Under the pieces are notes generated by a model. The model made no database searches. It was not told where the DNA came from and saw nothing but the letters and a program-made list of their open reading frames with translations. This document shows, in pieces, positions 11,867 through 23,962 of a stretch of DNA of 64,000 bases (position 1 is the stretch's first letter; each line of letters begins with the position of its first letter). The DNA comes from Orbilia blumenaviensis (lineage: Eukaryota > Ascomycota > Orbiliomycetes > Orbiliales > Orbiliaceae), in the NCBI GenBank assembly GCA_036872755.1, contig JAVHNS010000002.1, positions 62,001-126,000 on the forward strand. The letters are read 5' to 3'. A program made the position numbers and the translations under genes.

Positions 11867-12670
11867 ATGGCATCTCCTGCAGCAGTGGTATGTTGTCTTT
11901 CCTCGAACCAATGGCTCCCCAATGGCAAACGGTTTGCTCGGACCGGAGGTCGGAGCCTCATATTATATCATCGGGATCTGATGTTAACGACAACTATTGT
12001 ATAATAGCGTAGCGCTGCCCTTAAGGTCGACTGGACTAGAATCATCACTTCTCTTTCCCTCAAGGGCTCGACGGTGTCCCAGCTTCAAGCCTTTAAAAAG
12101 CGCAATGAGGAGGCCCGACGGAAAGTCAATTTGCTCCACGACCAACCCACCGAGATCGATTTCTCTCAATACAGGGCTCTTCTGAAAAACCAAGCCGTCA
12201 TCGACGAGATCGAGAAGGCCTACAAAGCTTTCAAGCCCGTCACCTACGATGTCTCTAAGCAGATCAAGACCATCGAAAACTTCGAAGCCGAGGCGGTCAA
12301 GAACGCTGAGAACACCAAGGCTTCTGTCGATGCTGAGCTCGCTGACCTAGCTGCGACGCTGAAGAACATCGAAGAAAGTCGCCCATTGGAAGAATTGACC
12401 ATCGTATGTCTCGTTCTCGCCTCCCTCCTCCCATTCCCTCCTTTCCTGTCATATTCTTACTCACCATGCACCTAATAGGACGATGTGGCCAATGCGGCAC
12501 CTGAGATTGACAAGAGAACCGAGCAAATGGTGTCTCGAGGCCGTTGGCAAGTACCTGGATACAAGGTAATTATCTCAACTCCAATATCTGTCGAATTCAT
12601 TTGGTATTCCACGGGTCCTAAGCTAACCTTTAACCAACAGGAAAAATTCGGCGACTTTGCCCTTATGTAA
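11867..12670 (+). CDS. ATP7: F1Fo ATP synthase peripheral-stalk subunit d, 177 aa
   Basis: Exons are 11867-11887, 12008-12403, 12479-12565 and 12641-12670. The first exon encodes only MASPAAV. The body starts RSAALKVDW and contains [23 protein letters not shown] and [10 protein letters not shown], followed by a long charged helix. The C-terminus is GRWQVPGYK then EKFGDFALM on a 30-base last exon. Length agrees with yeast Atp7 (about 174 aa). It belongs to the stator stalk of mitochondrial ATP synthase, on the matrix side of the inner membrane. Intron 3 (12566-12640) is 75 nt with no in-frame stop, so its retention would add 25 residues without ending translation. Confidence 0.95.
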
Positions 12671-12879
12671 AAAAGGGAACGACCTTGGAGACCAACTCTA
12701 TGGCGTCTTACAAATAACTGCCACTGTGCAAAATAGATAGGATGTCTATTGTAAATACCCGCATTAGTTCCCTTTTGTCACTTAAAATCTAAAATTACAA
12801 TTTTCAAGCATCTTCAATTCGTGTTATCTCGATATTTTTGACTAGACCCAACAGTACTGGGGAAGTTATCCAAGTTCTA

Positions 12880-15800
12880 CTAGCTCTTGTATGCGTTTTT
12901 TTGAAAAAAGGCGTGTACCCGCCTCGCAGCCTCCCTCCCAACAATATTCGCAAGATTGTCCTCAGTCATATTAACCAATTCCATTATAGTGTCGACTTTT
13001 AGCACTACTTGCTTGTGGTTGTGCTCATTTATGCCTGGTATGGCCTTCAAGATATCCTATTCGTAGAATACCGGTAAGAAAAGAAGACTCTTTGCAAATG
13101 GAGGGGGTAGTATGGACAAGGTTCACTTACCATGGGGGCCGGGGCGTAAATGCTATACCCGTCATCCCCATCGGCCAGGCCTATGGACACAGCTTTCGAC
13201 GGGTCTGGTTCGTGCTCGTTCTTTTTCAGCTCCTCGAATATCTCTGCGGTCTGGTATGGACTCGAGGACCATATTATCCGCAGTTTCGGGAAGTGCAGTG
13301 TCAGTAGAACAAGTTTCGCCTGAAGGTCGGACTGTGCTGAGGCTGCCGCAGCACTTAGGTCTGAGAAGGGCTCCAAGCTGAACGATTTATCTTGGTCGAA
13401 TTCGATAAGGAGGACGGGTTCCTGGTACCCCGCAAGCATTGCCTCCGCTTGTGAATACAGTCTCCCATCCTTGAACGATGATATAAGATCCTTGACCGAC
13501 TTTCGTTCTACGCAAATTTCTGGCGATAAAATGTAATCACCAACTGTTAAGGAACAAGGGACGATCGTAATACCTTTCCCGTGAATGAGAGATGGAAGAG
13601 AACTTCGGAACTCTCGGACGTCAACAATCACCTACATTTGGGTAGCAATCGTCAACTATGAAGTCCAGTCGGAGTACATAATATAGGGCTACACTAACTC
13701 GGGGGGGTTCCGACGTTGCCACAAGCCTGCCTCCCCCAGCAATTCGGCTATTGAGGGTTCTCAGGAACTTTTCCTGTGGGTCATCTCCAGCGAGCGAATC
13801 CACGGTTAGAGTTACCGCCATGCTCTTGGTTATAAATATTCTCGGATTAGCGGACCTATCCGTGGGTATAATTGGTCTTTCTCGGCCATTATGATTTTTT
13901 AGTAATTTCCTTACCGATTTTTGGCGTATGAGGCTGGTAAAAGCATCCTTTTCTTTCCGTACCATACTGAGATAGGTCTGCTCCTCGACAGAACCGCCGT
14001 AATACATGAAATACACACGCGTATCATTGCGGTTTGCATGAGAACCTCGGTAGACCTCTATCCGTCTAATAAAACTGGCGTTAGGACTGTACATAATCAC
14101 GTCCTGAGGTTGAATCTCCTCAAGGAGACCGTCGTCTGATGCGCTGTATGGGTGTATTATGAGTGCATCCTCGTGCTCGTGCATTTTAAAATCTGTTCCT
14201 AGATATTCAGATGGTACAGGTACCTCATCGTCCGGCTGAGCCTCGAAATCAATATCCATACCGGCTTCTGCTGGATACTCGGATTTAGAGGCATCTAAAG
14301 TACTAGCCTGGTTACGATCAGCATTTGCAGAAAACTGTGCACCACCTCTCAATCTACGTCTCTTGTTAGGCGGCGCCTTCTTCAATGACGATATTGATTT
14401 GGAACCAGCGGGTGTTCGGTCTTCGACGGTTTTGGAGGATCGTGCGCTGGAAAAGGCGATCTTCCAGGCGTGGAAGGCCCTAAACCTTTGCCGCATAAAC
14501 TCTGCAGATTTTGCCGTTCCTGTTTTATCATCTCCATTCTCCCCTGGTGATGCGCTACTAGCAAACTGCAGATATTCTGCAATTTGGGCACATGTCTGTC
14601 TGTCGTGGCACATAATAAGGACCGGTCCGTTCCTCTGTTTCAAAGCCCCTTGGCGGCTCTGAGAAATTTCATTCAAAATGTTTAATAAAACCTCCCATTT
14701 TGGCAGTTCCTCTAAAACTAAGCCCGTGTTCTCGAGCGCCTTCGGATCAGCCGACTTTGGGAAGTTGCCGGTGTAAACTCGGCGTCGAGCCACAGAGAAG
14801 AGGGTGTCAGCAGCATCTAGATACAACCATGGTGAATGCCCTATAGTGCTCAGACTGTTAGTGGGGGCGTGTGAAGCTAGAACTGTTTCTAGGTATTGGT
14901 GAAATGATATGGCGTCTAGTGACAGGAGGTTCCTGGTTGGTGATATCACAGACTGTTAACTAAATAGTCCCGAAGTTTGGGTAGCTATCGGACATTAGAT
15001 ATCGTAAAACTCACAGTAGAATTGTGCGAAGGGTAGTTAGGTCCGATGCTATCTGTCTCGTCCGGGGGCTAACTCGATGCCACATGGGCTCTAACTGCCT
15101 CCGAATAAGAATATCAAATGATCGATGTAATGCGCTATCAACGCTCCAGTCCTCGATATCTAATCCAAGATTTGCCTTTCGCAACTCGCTGATGGATATT
15201 TCGATACACTGTAGAACTGCATTTTGAATTGATTGCATGGCTGTAGTCATCACTACCTCGAGCTCGACTACGTCCGCTTTTTGGGCCTCCAGAGACTGGG
15301 CAACTCGAACATGGTACCGAGGCCACAGACTGGTCTTCTGGAGGAATAGATTGCGCATTATTGCAGAGAGCATAGAAAACCCGGAGGAGAGGCTCTCGGG
15401 GCTTTCTGAGAAAGCTTTGACAAAGCCAGTTTTATTCTTTTGCCGGAATATACGGATAATGAAAGCCTCCAACGAGACGGCTGAGACCCTATAGCGTTCA
15501 GATCGATGAGCAATGAATGATATAATATGCGAAGAGTAAAACAGGAACCCTCGTTACCTCTCAGCGTGTAGTACAATCAAGCCCGTTACCTTTACGGGGT
15601 CTAAAAGGCCTATATACTTCTTTTCAGCAAAAGATACTCTGCTATCATTATTGCCATTAGAGTCATATGAAATACCAGCAAGCAGATCCACTACCAGGAT
15701 GCGAGAAGTGACTGTGAACACCCCTCCTCTCTCATACATCTTTTCCCTTGATGAGATACGGTCATTATGTTTCCCGTCATATGAATGTTATCTTATGCTG

Positions 15801-16159
15801 GCAGCAGGTACCTTGAGGCGACGCTCGAAACATTGGTATTTATGACGAGTAATCCGCGGGCGTTTGGCGCACGAGACACTGCGGCTTTCTCCGCGAGCTC
15901 TGAAAAATGTAGCGACACAAAGTGAGCATATAATACTTAAATCAAGTACTGTATTTGGTTTATTTGACATACGCTCGCCAAATCTTGTATTTTCTGATTC
16001 TGAAGCACCAACAAGAACAATGAGGTTCCTTCCTGCTGCATCGTATGAATGTAATAGATTTGCCACGATTTCTTGCATCCCAAGGCCTCTGGCCATGATA
16101 ACGAGGGAATCATCCTGGTAGGCTTCGCGGAAAATTTCTTGTTGGTAGGTCTGGGCCAT
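12880..16159 (-). CDS. RAD1: XPF/Rad1 structure-specific endonuclease, 927 aa
   Basis: Catalytic subunit of the XPF-ERCC1 (Rad1-Rad10) nuclease for nucleotide excision repair, single-strand annealing and crosslink repair in the nucleus. Exons on the minus strand are 16159-15973, 15899-15812, 15746-15676, 15609-15558, 15488-15015, 14932-13699, 13631-13131 and 13056-12880. The N-terminus (YQQEIFREAY, VIMARGLG, IVANLLHSYD) and SVTSRILVVDLL-like and IRIFRQKNKTGF segments form the degenerate SF2 helicase region. The ERCC4 nuclease domain begins VDVREFRSSLPS at about 705, with the active-site pattern GDx(n)ERKx3D present (GD 733-734, ERK 744-746, D 750). The C-terminal helix-hairpin-helix reads LKAIPGIN and IVGREAARRVHAFF. 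The start at 16159 fits the family. An ATG at 16230 opens an overlapping upstream frame. Confidence 0.95.
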
Positions 16160-16838
16160 AGTCGGTCAAAGTATTCGGTTAGCAAGTGACAATTGCAAAA
16201 GACGACGTTCGACGCGTGGGAGTCAACCATGGCTCTTGAACGCGAAAGCTCGAACTGGAACCTAACTTACAAGGGGGAGGGATATCTTGACTGGAGTCGT
16301 GTTTCCTTCCATGACTGCTACTGACGCCGGCCTTCAGCAGCAGTTGTACACGTTGTTGCTTGGTTTAAGATCAAAAAGCGCTATGTCGGTTTCGAATTAA
16401 TGTGTGTATACGCTACAGTATATAGTACCTGGCTCAGTAAGTGTAATGACTTCAGTGTGCTATGCTGATATGCTGTGCACATAAAAGTGACATTTCAAGG
16501 AAGCAATATATTATGAACTGAATTAGTGACAGTACTGCAGCTGCAGCTGCAGACTCGTCATGAGTTTGTTGCATCTTGGTTGTTGCACCTAGGCTATGTC
16601 GGCAGTTTAACACTTGTGCTAGTCCGAGTTGGTAAGTTTCGGCCCCAAGATGCAACCAAGCCAGGCTCTAAATCCGAACATTAGATTACAGCGCTACGCA
16701 CAAGTACTTATTTCTTACCAACTGAAGTAGTAAGTTCCAGCCTGGCTGGTCGTATATTGATATCGATCTGGACATTAATGTTTTCGCTCTTGCTTCTTAA
16801 ACCTTCAGATCTACTTCACCACTCTATAGAAAGGAGCA
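16160..16838. promoter_or_regulatory. divergent region between RAD1 (-) and APT1 (+)
   Basis: About 680 bases. On the minus strand an ATG at 16230, in a strong context (GCCATGG), opens a 97-codon frame. It overlaps the RAD1 start in another frame and could act as an upstream ORF. A CTGCAGCTGCAGCTGCAG-like triplet run lies at 16535-16552. No further gene is supported. Confidence 0.5.
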
Positions 16839-18332
16839 ATGGCAGTGACGACGGCACGAGCTATCGTTGTCCCGGCCGTGGAAAGCAAACTCTGGGATTC
16901 TACGATCATTTTCAGCCATGGCCTTGGCGATTCCGGCGCTGGGTAAGTTATATATACTCCCGAGCTCCCCACTAGCTGAGGTACAATATGCCTACTTAAG
17001 GACTTAAGTAGGTAATTATAATAGGCTGAGTGGTGGCCGGCGAATTTATGAATAGCTGGCTGGCTACATATAGTTGTTTGAGGATACATATTTCAATTCA
17101 GGCCAAAGCGATCCCTACTAACTCGGCTGGCACAGTTGGTCGTTTCTAGCGGAGACCTGGAGAGGCAGGAAGCTGTTCCCACGGACAGGTACGTGCAAGG
17201 GTGTCTTTATTGACTTGATTTGGAGAAGAAAAACAGCGAAATTTGAATGCTAACTACCAGTATAAATTCATCTGCATCTTTAGCATTTGTATTCCCACAT
17301 GCCCCCACGATCCCCATTACTTGTAATGGCGGTATGCGAATGCCAGGATGGTGAGAGACCGACAACCGCAGCTATCACACATATATACGCAGCTGCTGTT
17401 AAGTTTAGAGCGATATAATCATCTAACGAGGACACCTTTTGTAATTTAGGTACGATATCGTAGATTTCGGGAACCTCACAGGCCAGGAAGACGAAGCCGG
17501 GGTAAATATTCTACATATCTGCCTTTAAGAACTGTCAGGCTGTAAATACTGACATGGTCGGAATAGCTCAGGTCCAGCGCTCGTCTTTTACAAGGAATCA
17601 TCAGTGAGCAGGTCGAACGTGGAATATCCTCCAAGAGGATAATTCTCGGGGGGTTTTCTCAGGTATGAAAACATATAAAGAAGGCGGCTACAATGATATG
17701 GACTTTTAAGGGTAGCTGGTGCGTCTCTGCATTAAGGATAGGGGTGCTGATTTTCGCCACGCCTTTTTTTTATAATCTATAGGGAGGAGTTATGAGCCTC
17801 CTCACAGGCCTTACATCAGAGATGTCGCTGGGCGGTCAGTGATTTCCATTTCCCCATGGCTTGCAAGCTCTGTTGCATATTTGACGCATACATATACACA
17901 CATACCTGGTATACAATATATGTGTGTCTGTCTGTGCATGTGTGCACGGAAAAGCATAGCTATGTAAAAGCGGAAGACCCCGAAGCTAACAAGGCTGTTG
18001 GATGGGTAGGCATCGTCGCCCTATCAAGCTATTTGCCAATGCGAAATCAAGTGCCGTCGATGATTACGGATGCAAACCGCAAGACACCCATCTTCATGGG
18101 GCATGGTAAGGAGGATCCGGTGGTCAAACATGCATGGGGCGCTATGAGCCGGGATCTTTTATTGAAGCAGAAATGCGAGGTAGTCTGGCACGAATATGAT
18201 GGACTGGGCCATTCTGTGGACCCAGATGAGATCAATGCCCTTGAAAGGTGGATAGCTCAGCGACTTGCACCTGAGTCGTCGGCAGCGGCAGATTCAGGAT
18301 CCGCAGGCGCGGGCTCAAAGAGTGAACTGTGA
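16839..18332 (+). CDS. acyl-protein thioesterase 1-like alpha/beta hydrolase, 248 aa
   Basis: Depalmitoylating acyl-protein thioesterase / lysophospholipase family, cytosolic. Exons are 16839-16942, 17136-17188, 17284-17350, 17450-17501, 17567-17662, 17783-17834 and 18010-18332, all in frame. The family opening SHGLGDSGAGW, the oxyanion-region NGGMRMPGW and the nucleophile elbow GFSQGG are present. The elbow is split by an intron after Q. The triad reads as Ser123 (GFSQGG), Asp177 (KEDPVV) and His209 (GLGHS). The extra C-terminal 25 residues are Ala/Ser/Gly-rich and not part of the fold. Seven exons for such a small gene is the densest intron load in the window. The last intron (17835-18009) is long and has CATA/TGTG repeats. 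Confidence 0.92.
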
Positions 18333-18473
18333 ATTCGGACCCAAGCCAAGCTGTTATATAGCTTTATAATCATAGCTTTGGGGCTTCGGTAGGCTCTAGT
18401 CGGGCTACTTCATGGAGGCTGGCTTACGAGACCAGCTCTAGATAACAATACAAATCACAAGAATCGAATCACA

Positions 18474-18530
18474 TACGCACATACACACACACACACGCAC
18501 ACACACACACACATATATATATATACCTAT
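18474..18530. repeat. (CA)n followed by (TA)n microsatellite
   Basis: Alternating CA dinucleotides, with a few CG interruptions, run into a TA tract. This is alternating purine-pyrimidine sequence. Confidence 0.85.
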
Positions 18531-18906
18531 ATACCTAGGTAGGTGCCTACCTACCTACTTAAGCACTTGGTCGTGATTGTGGTAATGATCATGATATTGA
18601 CTCGGCTCACGGCCCCGAGTAACTAATACCTAATTACCTAGGCACTATGGTTGAAACTGGATACCGAAAATATACCAGGAAGTATACCAGAATAAAGTCT
18701 AATAAATAATACCTGTAGGTATCCATTTAACCACTTAGGTATATTTTTCAAAATTAATAATAAATTTAATTAGTTACTATATATATATATACACATCTGA
18801 CATTGTTATTGTTATTCAAATTCACAAGCCATAACCTCTCTGACCATGCTTACGGCCTACACTGATCACACTTACTAATTATGAATAGAATTTCATTACT
18901 AAGTCT

Positions 18907-18956
18907 AACTACTACTACTGCTACTGCTACTGCTACTACTACTGCTACTGCTACTG

Positions 18957-19055
<99 letters not shown>
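18907..19055. repeat. (ACT)n microsatellite, about 150 bases
   Basis: About 48 ACT triplets with a few GCT interruptions near the left end. The minus reading is poly-serine and the plus reading poly-threonine. Neither has gene features around it. Confidence 0.95.
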
Positions 19056-19770
19056 TAATAGTAACGGGAAGAGGAACCTTCTTGGTTCATAGTCTGCCAA
19101 TAACCATACTTATAAATTCACAATACATTATTTACATATTTACTACCTACTTGTCTACCTGCCTACCTGCCTATTTACTCTATACACACGCGTAACAGCT
19201 AGCTGTTGCATTACAGATGCAAATGTTTAAGTGGTATCATGAATACATTAGTATTGTATATTTGAGATATATGCGGGCCTCAGGTGTTGTTTAGTAATTT
19301 TAATGGTTTAAAACAAACCTTTTTCTACTATAAGTCTCAATCCCTTACAAATTTACATCCATAGTGCTAGGTAATATAAATAAATTTTATAAATTACCTC
19401 AGTCCAGCCAGGTCTGGTGGGTCGTATTTGCATATTGAGCACTACATTGACGCATTTTAGCGAATCCAAAGCGTTTTATACCTATCGTACCTTGTAAATA
19501 GGTCCCTCTTACCTATATATTAATGTTAAATATATAGTATGTAGGTAGGTATAGTATATGCCTAGTACACACATATATCTGTAGATAATCGGGCTGTGCA
19601 CGCGGTGGCCGTGCACGGTGAAGGCTGCAACAGCGATTGCGTAGCCCATTTTGAATTTATGACTGGCCGGCTCAGAGTTTGGAGCTCTGACTAAGAAAGT
19701 ACAGCTAGGTACCAAGTGCCTACCTGTGTAAGTACGTACCAACACCAGTGTTCTCCACAGCACGGCACGG

Positions 19771-19920
19771 CAGCACCACCAGCACCACCAGCACCATCAT
19801 CATCATCATAATCATCATCATCATCATCGTCATCACCACCACCATCACCATCACCATCACCATCACCATCACCATCACCATCACCATCTCCATCACCATC
19901 TCCATCAGCACAACCACCAT
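19771..19920. repeat. CAC/CAT triplet and (CATCAC)n hexamer repeat
   Basis: A run of CACCAG, then CATCAT, then CATCAC hexamers, 410-560 bases before the LAS17 ATG. All three frames are low complexity. Confidence 0.9.
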
Positions 19921-20330
19921 CGTCATTCACCACCACTGCCACTGCCACCACTTCCTCCTCATACTCCTCTTTGTTCGAACATTTCCATACTAACCTAAAC
20001 ACCGAGCAGACAGACAGATACACGGGCACACCGTATCACCTTCCCTTCCTTTCTCTCCCTGTTCCGCTTCTTCTGTTTGGCTGTGCACCCTCAGCGACAT
20101 CGGACCCCGATTTTCAACACACAAGCTGTCAGTCACCACCACTATACTGCCTTCAAACTGCACCACTTCGGTTCCGATCCTACGTAATTCTCATCCCGTA
20201 TACATTGGCGGAGTCGTTTCCATACTTCCTACCGCAGCCTTAAAGAAGCTTCGGGATCGGGCTGCGGCCTTTGTTCTGCCTTCAGGAGCTGCTGGGTCGA
20301 GGGTTGATGTCACCGCCCTAACTATCCACT

Positions 20331-22375
20331 ATGCCACCGTCTAACCTCAACAAAAACGACAAGGAACAACTTAGACGCGTTGTTCCTTCTGCTACAAACG
20401 ATATCCTAGGAGAGGGCGTAGCTCGTCTTTACGTTAATTATCCGGACAGAAACCGTTGGAACTATACTGGTATCTCGGGCTGTCTCGTGCTTGCCAACGA
20501 TAAGGTTGGCAAGACACATTTTTTTAAAATAGTTGATATCTCGGTATGAACATTCACTTTCGCTTCGATACTAGCCTGATTAACTGATTTAACTAACTGG
20601 TCTGTGTGTATGTATTTTTGTAGTCTGCTAATAGAGGTGTCTTGTGGGACCAAGAATTATATGATGGCCTCCAGTACAACCAGGACAGGACCTTTTTCCA
20701 TTCCTTCGAAATCGAGGAGTGCTCTGCCGGGTTCTCCTTTACCGACGAAAAGGAAGCCGAGAATTTCAGGAGAAGGGTTCTGAAAGTTGCACCTCTTCTA
20801 CCCCCCGGCGCTCGTCCGCATCATTCGCAGGCCTCCGCCCAGAGATCCAAGGCCCGAGATGGTGTTCATTCGTACGCTGCTGGACAGCAGAATTCATCCG
20901 CTCAATGGGGGAAGACTCCCGAGGCGCCGTCTACATCCACCGTCGTGGATGATATAGATCCGTCTTGGAAGCCTCTGTTGGCAGAACTATACGAATTAGG
21001 TATCACCGATGAGATGATACGGAACAACTCTGACTTTATCAGAGAATACGTAGAGCAGAACAAGGCGTCGCTTTCCAAACAGGAGCTCCCAGATACCTCG
21101 AATAATTTCGAGACAGATAGGGCACAGTCAGCGGCTCCCCATCCGCCACCACCACCACCACCTCCTCCACCTCCGGTAGCCGCACCCCCCATTACCAGCA
21201 TCCCTCCAAGGCCTCCACCTCCACCTGCGGAACCCCCTTCGGCGAATATTCCATCCCGCCGGAATCCACCACCGCCCCCACCGACACCTCGTCGGCCTGG
21301 GCCTACCTCTAACGAAGCCCAAGCAGAGCCTGCTTCTCCCTCCTACCCATCAAAGGGAGCATCTCCTCCATCCCCACAGCCCCCTCAGTTTCACTTCAAA
21401 GTGCCACCTCCAATACAGAATGCTGGGGTTTATGCTGATCGGGAACCTCCAAAACCACCACAAGCCCCTATGGCAGCCCCCCCTCCCCTACCCCCCAAAA
21501 TCCCACATGAAGGGCAACATGACCGAGGGCAGATGTTTGCAGTTCCGCCACCTTTCCCGAAAGCCGGGGTGGCGGCACGACCAGTCCCGGTTCCTCCGCC
21601 ACCTCGAGGCCAGGCTCCACCACCTCCACCACCTCGGGGATCTGCAGGCCCACCCCCCGTTCCATTCCGCGCCCCGCCGACGTCGTCCCCATTAGCACCA
21701 CCTCCTCGGCCTCCTCCAAACAATTCTGCACCACCAACGGCACCTCCACCCCCGCCCCGAGCACCACCCACTCATGCGCCATCAATTCCGCCTCCGGTGC
21801 CAGGATTCAATCAATCTGCCCCGCCCCCGCCTCCACCACCCCCAGGCTTCGGGACATCAGCACCGCCTCCACCGCCATTACCACCTCCGGGTTTTGGGAC
21901 GTCTGCCCCGCCTCCACCGCCGCTACCACCTCCTGGATTTGGCGGGGCAGCACCTCCGCCGCCGCCGCCACCACCGCCAGGAGCAGCTCCAAGTGGTCCT
22001 CCATCCAAGGGCGCAGCGGCTGGTGCAGGACAACCTGGCGATTTGCTTGCGTCGATTCGCGGCGCAGGAGGTATATCAGCATTGAAAAAAACGTCGGGTA
22101 CCAATGATAAGTCGCGACCACAGGTCCAAGGAGGTGGCGGATCAGAAAAGGTGGGTGGGGGTGGTGGAAGCGGTGGGGACGGCGGGCCTGCCGGACTTGG
22201 AAATGCATTACAACGAGCATTGGACAACAGGAAGAAAAAGATCAGTAGAGATAGCGGTAAGTGATTCCATTTTTAACTCTAGTTTTAATTTATAGATCAG
22301 CAGACGAAGGAGGACTAACATGGTTTTTTTTTACTTGTTGTAGATGACGAGGATGACGACAATGGGTGGGACTAA
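20331..22375 (+). CDS. LAS17: WASP-family actin nucleation promoter Las17/Bee1, 625 aa
   Basis: Exons are 20331-20543, 20624-22256 and 22344-22375. Residues about 10-125 form the WH1/EVH1 domain (VARLYVNYPDRNRWNYTGISG, then GVLWDQELYDGL and FHSFEIEECSAGFSFTDEKEA), which by family binds verprolin/WIP. A charged linker follows, then some 330 residues of polyproline (PPPPPPP blocks, GFGTSAPPPPP repeats) for SH3 proteins and profilin. A WH2 actin-binding motif follows at about 544-565 (LLASIRGAGG, LKK). The tail DDEDDDNGWD is the Arp2/3-binding acidic motif with its tryptophan, and sits almost alone on a 32-base last exon. Length matches yeast Las17 (633 aa). No GTPase-binding CRIB motif is visible, as in yeast. 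It acts at endocytic actin patches. Reading through the last donor gives an immediate TGA. Confidence 0.96.
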
Positions 22376-23962
22376 GGATGAATGGGGATGTACATTGGTA
22401 TGGGTATAGGCATGGCCACGGTCATGGCAATGGTGTGGATAGAAGAAGAGGAAGGGGAAGGGGTGTAATTGTATCAAGTAGGCTGGTGTATTAACAAGAG
22501 CGGGTGTTAAGTTTTTTGGGAAGAGAAGCGGAGGGTTTGATTCTGCATTGCATCGGGTTTGGATATTATATCGTCTGGCGACAACAGCTACAAGCGATGA
22601 CAATGGGCCGGCCGGGGAGGTCTATCAACTAGCTACTTGAGTACCAATAAGGTGCCCCAGACCTGCAAGGTTAGGTAGTTCTTGGGCTCTGGGAACTTGT
22701 TTCTTTCGAGTCAATCATTTGCCTCAAGAGAGCGCCTAGATTTTGAGGCTAGGAAGATTCCCGAGGTGGTACCTTGCAACTTGAGGTTCCTCAAGTCAAG
22801 CAAACATAGGTACTAGGTAATTGACGTAATTGAAAGGACTGGCGCTGAGAAGTATTTACCCAAGTACTCCCGTCTAAGCGGCACTTAAAAACCATGCAAA
22901 TATCTCACGTCACCAACGGGATACGGGGGTTCAGGCTCAACTGTGGGGCGTTAAGACGCCACAGGGCCGGATTGTGGCTGGTGGTAGGTCTCAAGACCTG
23001 GCAAACCCCTCCAAGCAAATTATAGTTATTATGTCTTACTGCTGTTATCGTCCATGCCCCGCTGAGAGTGCAGGAATCAATCAGATATATACCTACATAC
23101 CCAGTACTTTACATACCCGGGGATCAAGTACTTACTTACTTATGTACCAGAGCTTCCTCCAACAGGTCTATTCTTTGATTTGGAGTTCAGAAGCATCATG
23201 CATGCCGAAAATGCTATTGGGGATTCAATTTACCACTAACTACTAATGCCTTTTTTTTTTTTTTTTTCAACGATTTTGTGTGGGTACGCACAACCCCACC
23301 AATTGATCGCAGCTAAATCGAACCGATGCTTGCTATAGCCATCGGTAGTACTCAATCATAGTATTCTCGTAGTATTCTAATTGCAATTGAAACATTACCT
23401 TTCACTGCACATGATATCGTGATATCCGAGCAAGCAAGTTGGCACTTAAAGTAATCTAAAATACTTAAGTCCCCAAGTATCCAGCCTCTCCCTTTGATAT
23501 AATTATAATGTATTCCCTCACTACGGTGTTCGTGGCCCCAGAGCTTTCCCCGAGCTCATCTTCACCGTTCCCTTTGATATACCATATTGTGTATATAGTA
23601 TCACTACTTGGGATAGGTACATTGTATGGGCAAGTAGCCATTATATCGTATAGTCGTAGTGTAATATGAATGATATCTTCAATTGAATCATGAATTCGAA
23701 CTGGCCTGTTATAACTTGGAAGTATAATTTTCCTCCTCGGATAAGTCAGTCCCACCGTGCAACCCATATGCCATCCAGTCCACCCACCAACAGCCACCCA
23801 CACTCTGCTCTCCCACCAACCCACACATTCAACTACACCACTTGCTACCAATCCACCCTCCCACCATCATCACCTCCACCATCACCACCATTACCACCCT
23901 CACCTACCGTCGCCGTAAAATAAATCCCTGAAGCATCGACTGCGACTTCACTTTCAGCGAAA
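22376..23962. other. spacer between LAS17 and the NAC beta gene
   Basis: About 1.6 kb without a supported gene. It contains TACCTAC/AAGTACTT-type motifs (22640-23140), a T tract at about 23251-23268, and a CCACCA/CATCACC-rich plus strand from 23760 to 23915. The last is the likely promoter/leader of the NAC beta gene. The minus frame 23465-23851 is open only because of this composition. Confidence 0.55.

Larger units (their letters stand above)
18333..20330. other. 2 kb microsatellite-rich, AT-rich spacer
   Basis: No gene is supported. From 18470 on there is a (CA)n/(TA)n tract, then CCTAGGTAGG-type palindromes, an AT-rich stretch (18650-18880), a long (ACT)n tract, more AT-rich DNA (19190-19560), and a (CATCAC)n tract. 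The last 300 bases (20000-20330) are the likely LAS17 promoter and leader. The open frames here are repeat translations (poly-Thr, poly-Ser, Met-Val, Asp-Gly). Confidence 0.7.

Noticed and set aside
18881..19195. Poly-threonine plus frame and poly-serine minus frame
   Set aside because: Both are translations of the (ACT)n repeat.
19691..20029. Minus-strand Asp/Gly-rich frame resembling a calcium-binding repeat
   Set aside because: It is the (CATCAC)n repeat read on the other strand. There is no second domain, start context or splice structure.
21430..22227. Gly-rich minus-strand frames opposite LAS17
   Set aside because: They are reverse readings of the proline codons of LAS17.
23465..23851. 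128-codon minus frame
   Set aside because: Open by chance in the CCACCA-rich EGD1 promoter, with no homology or splice context.
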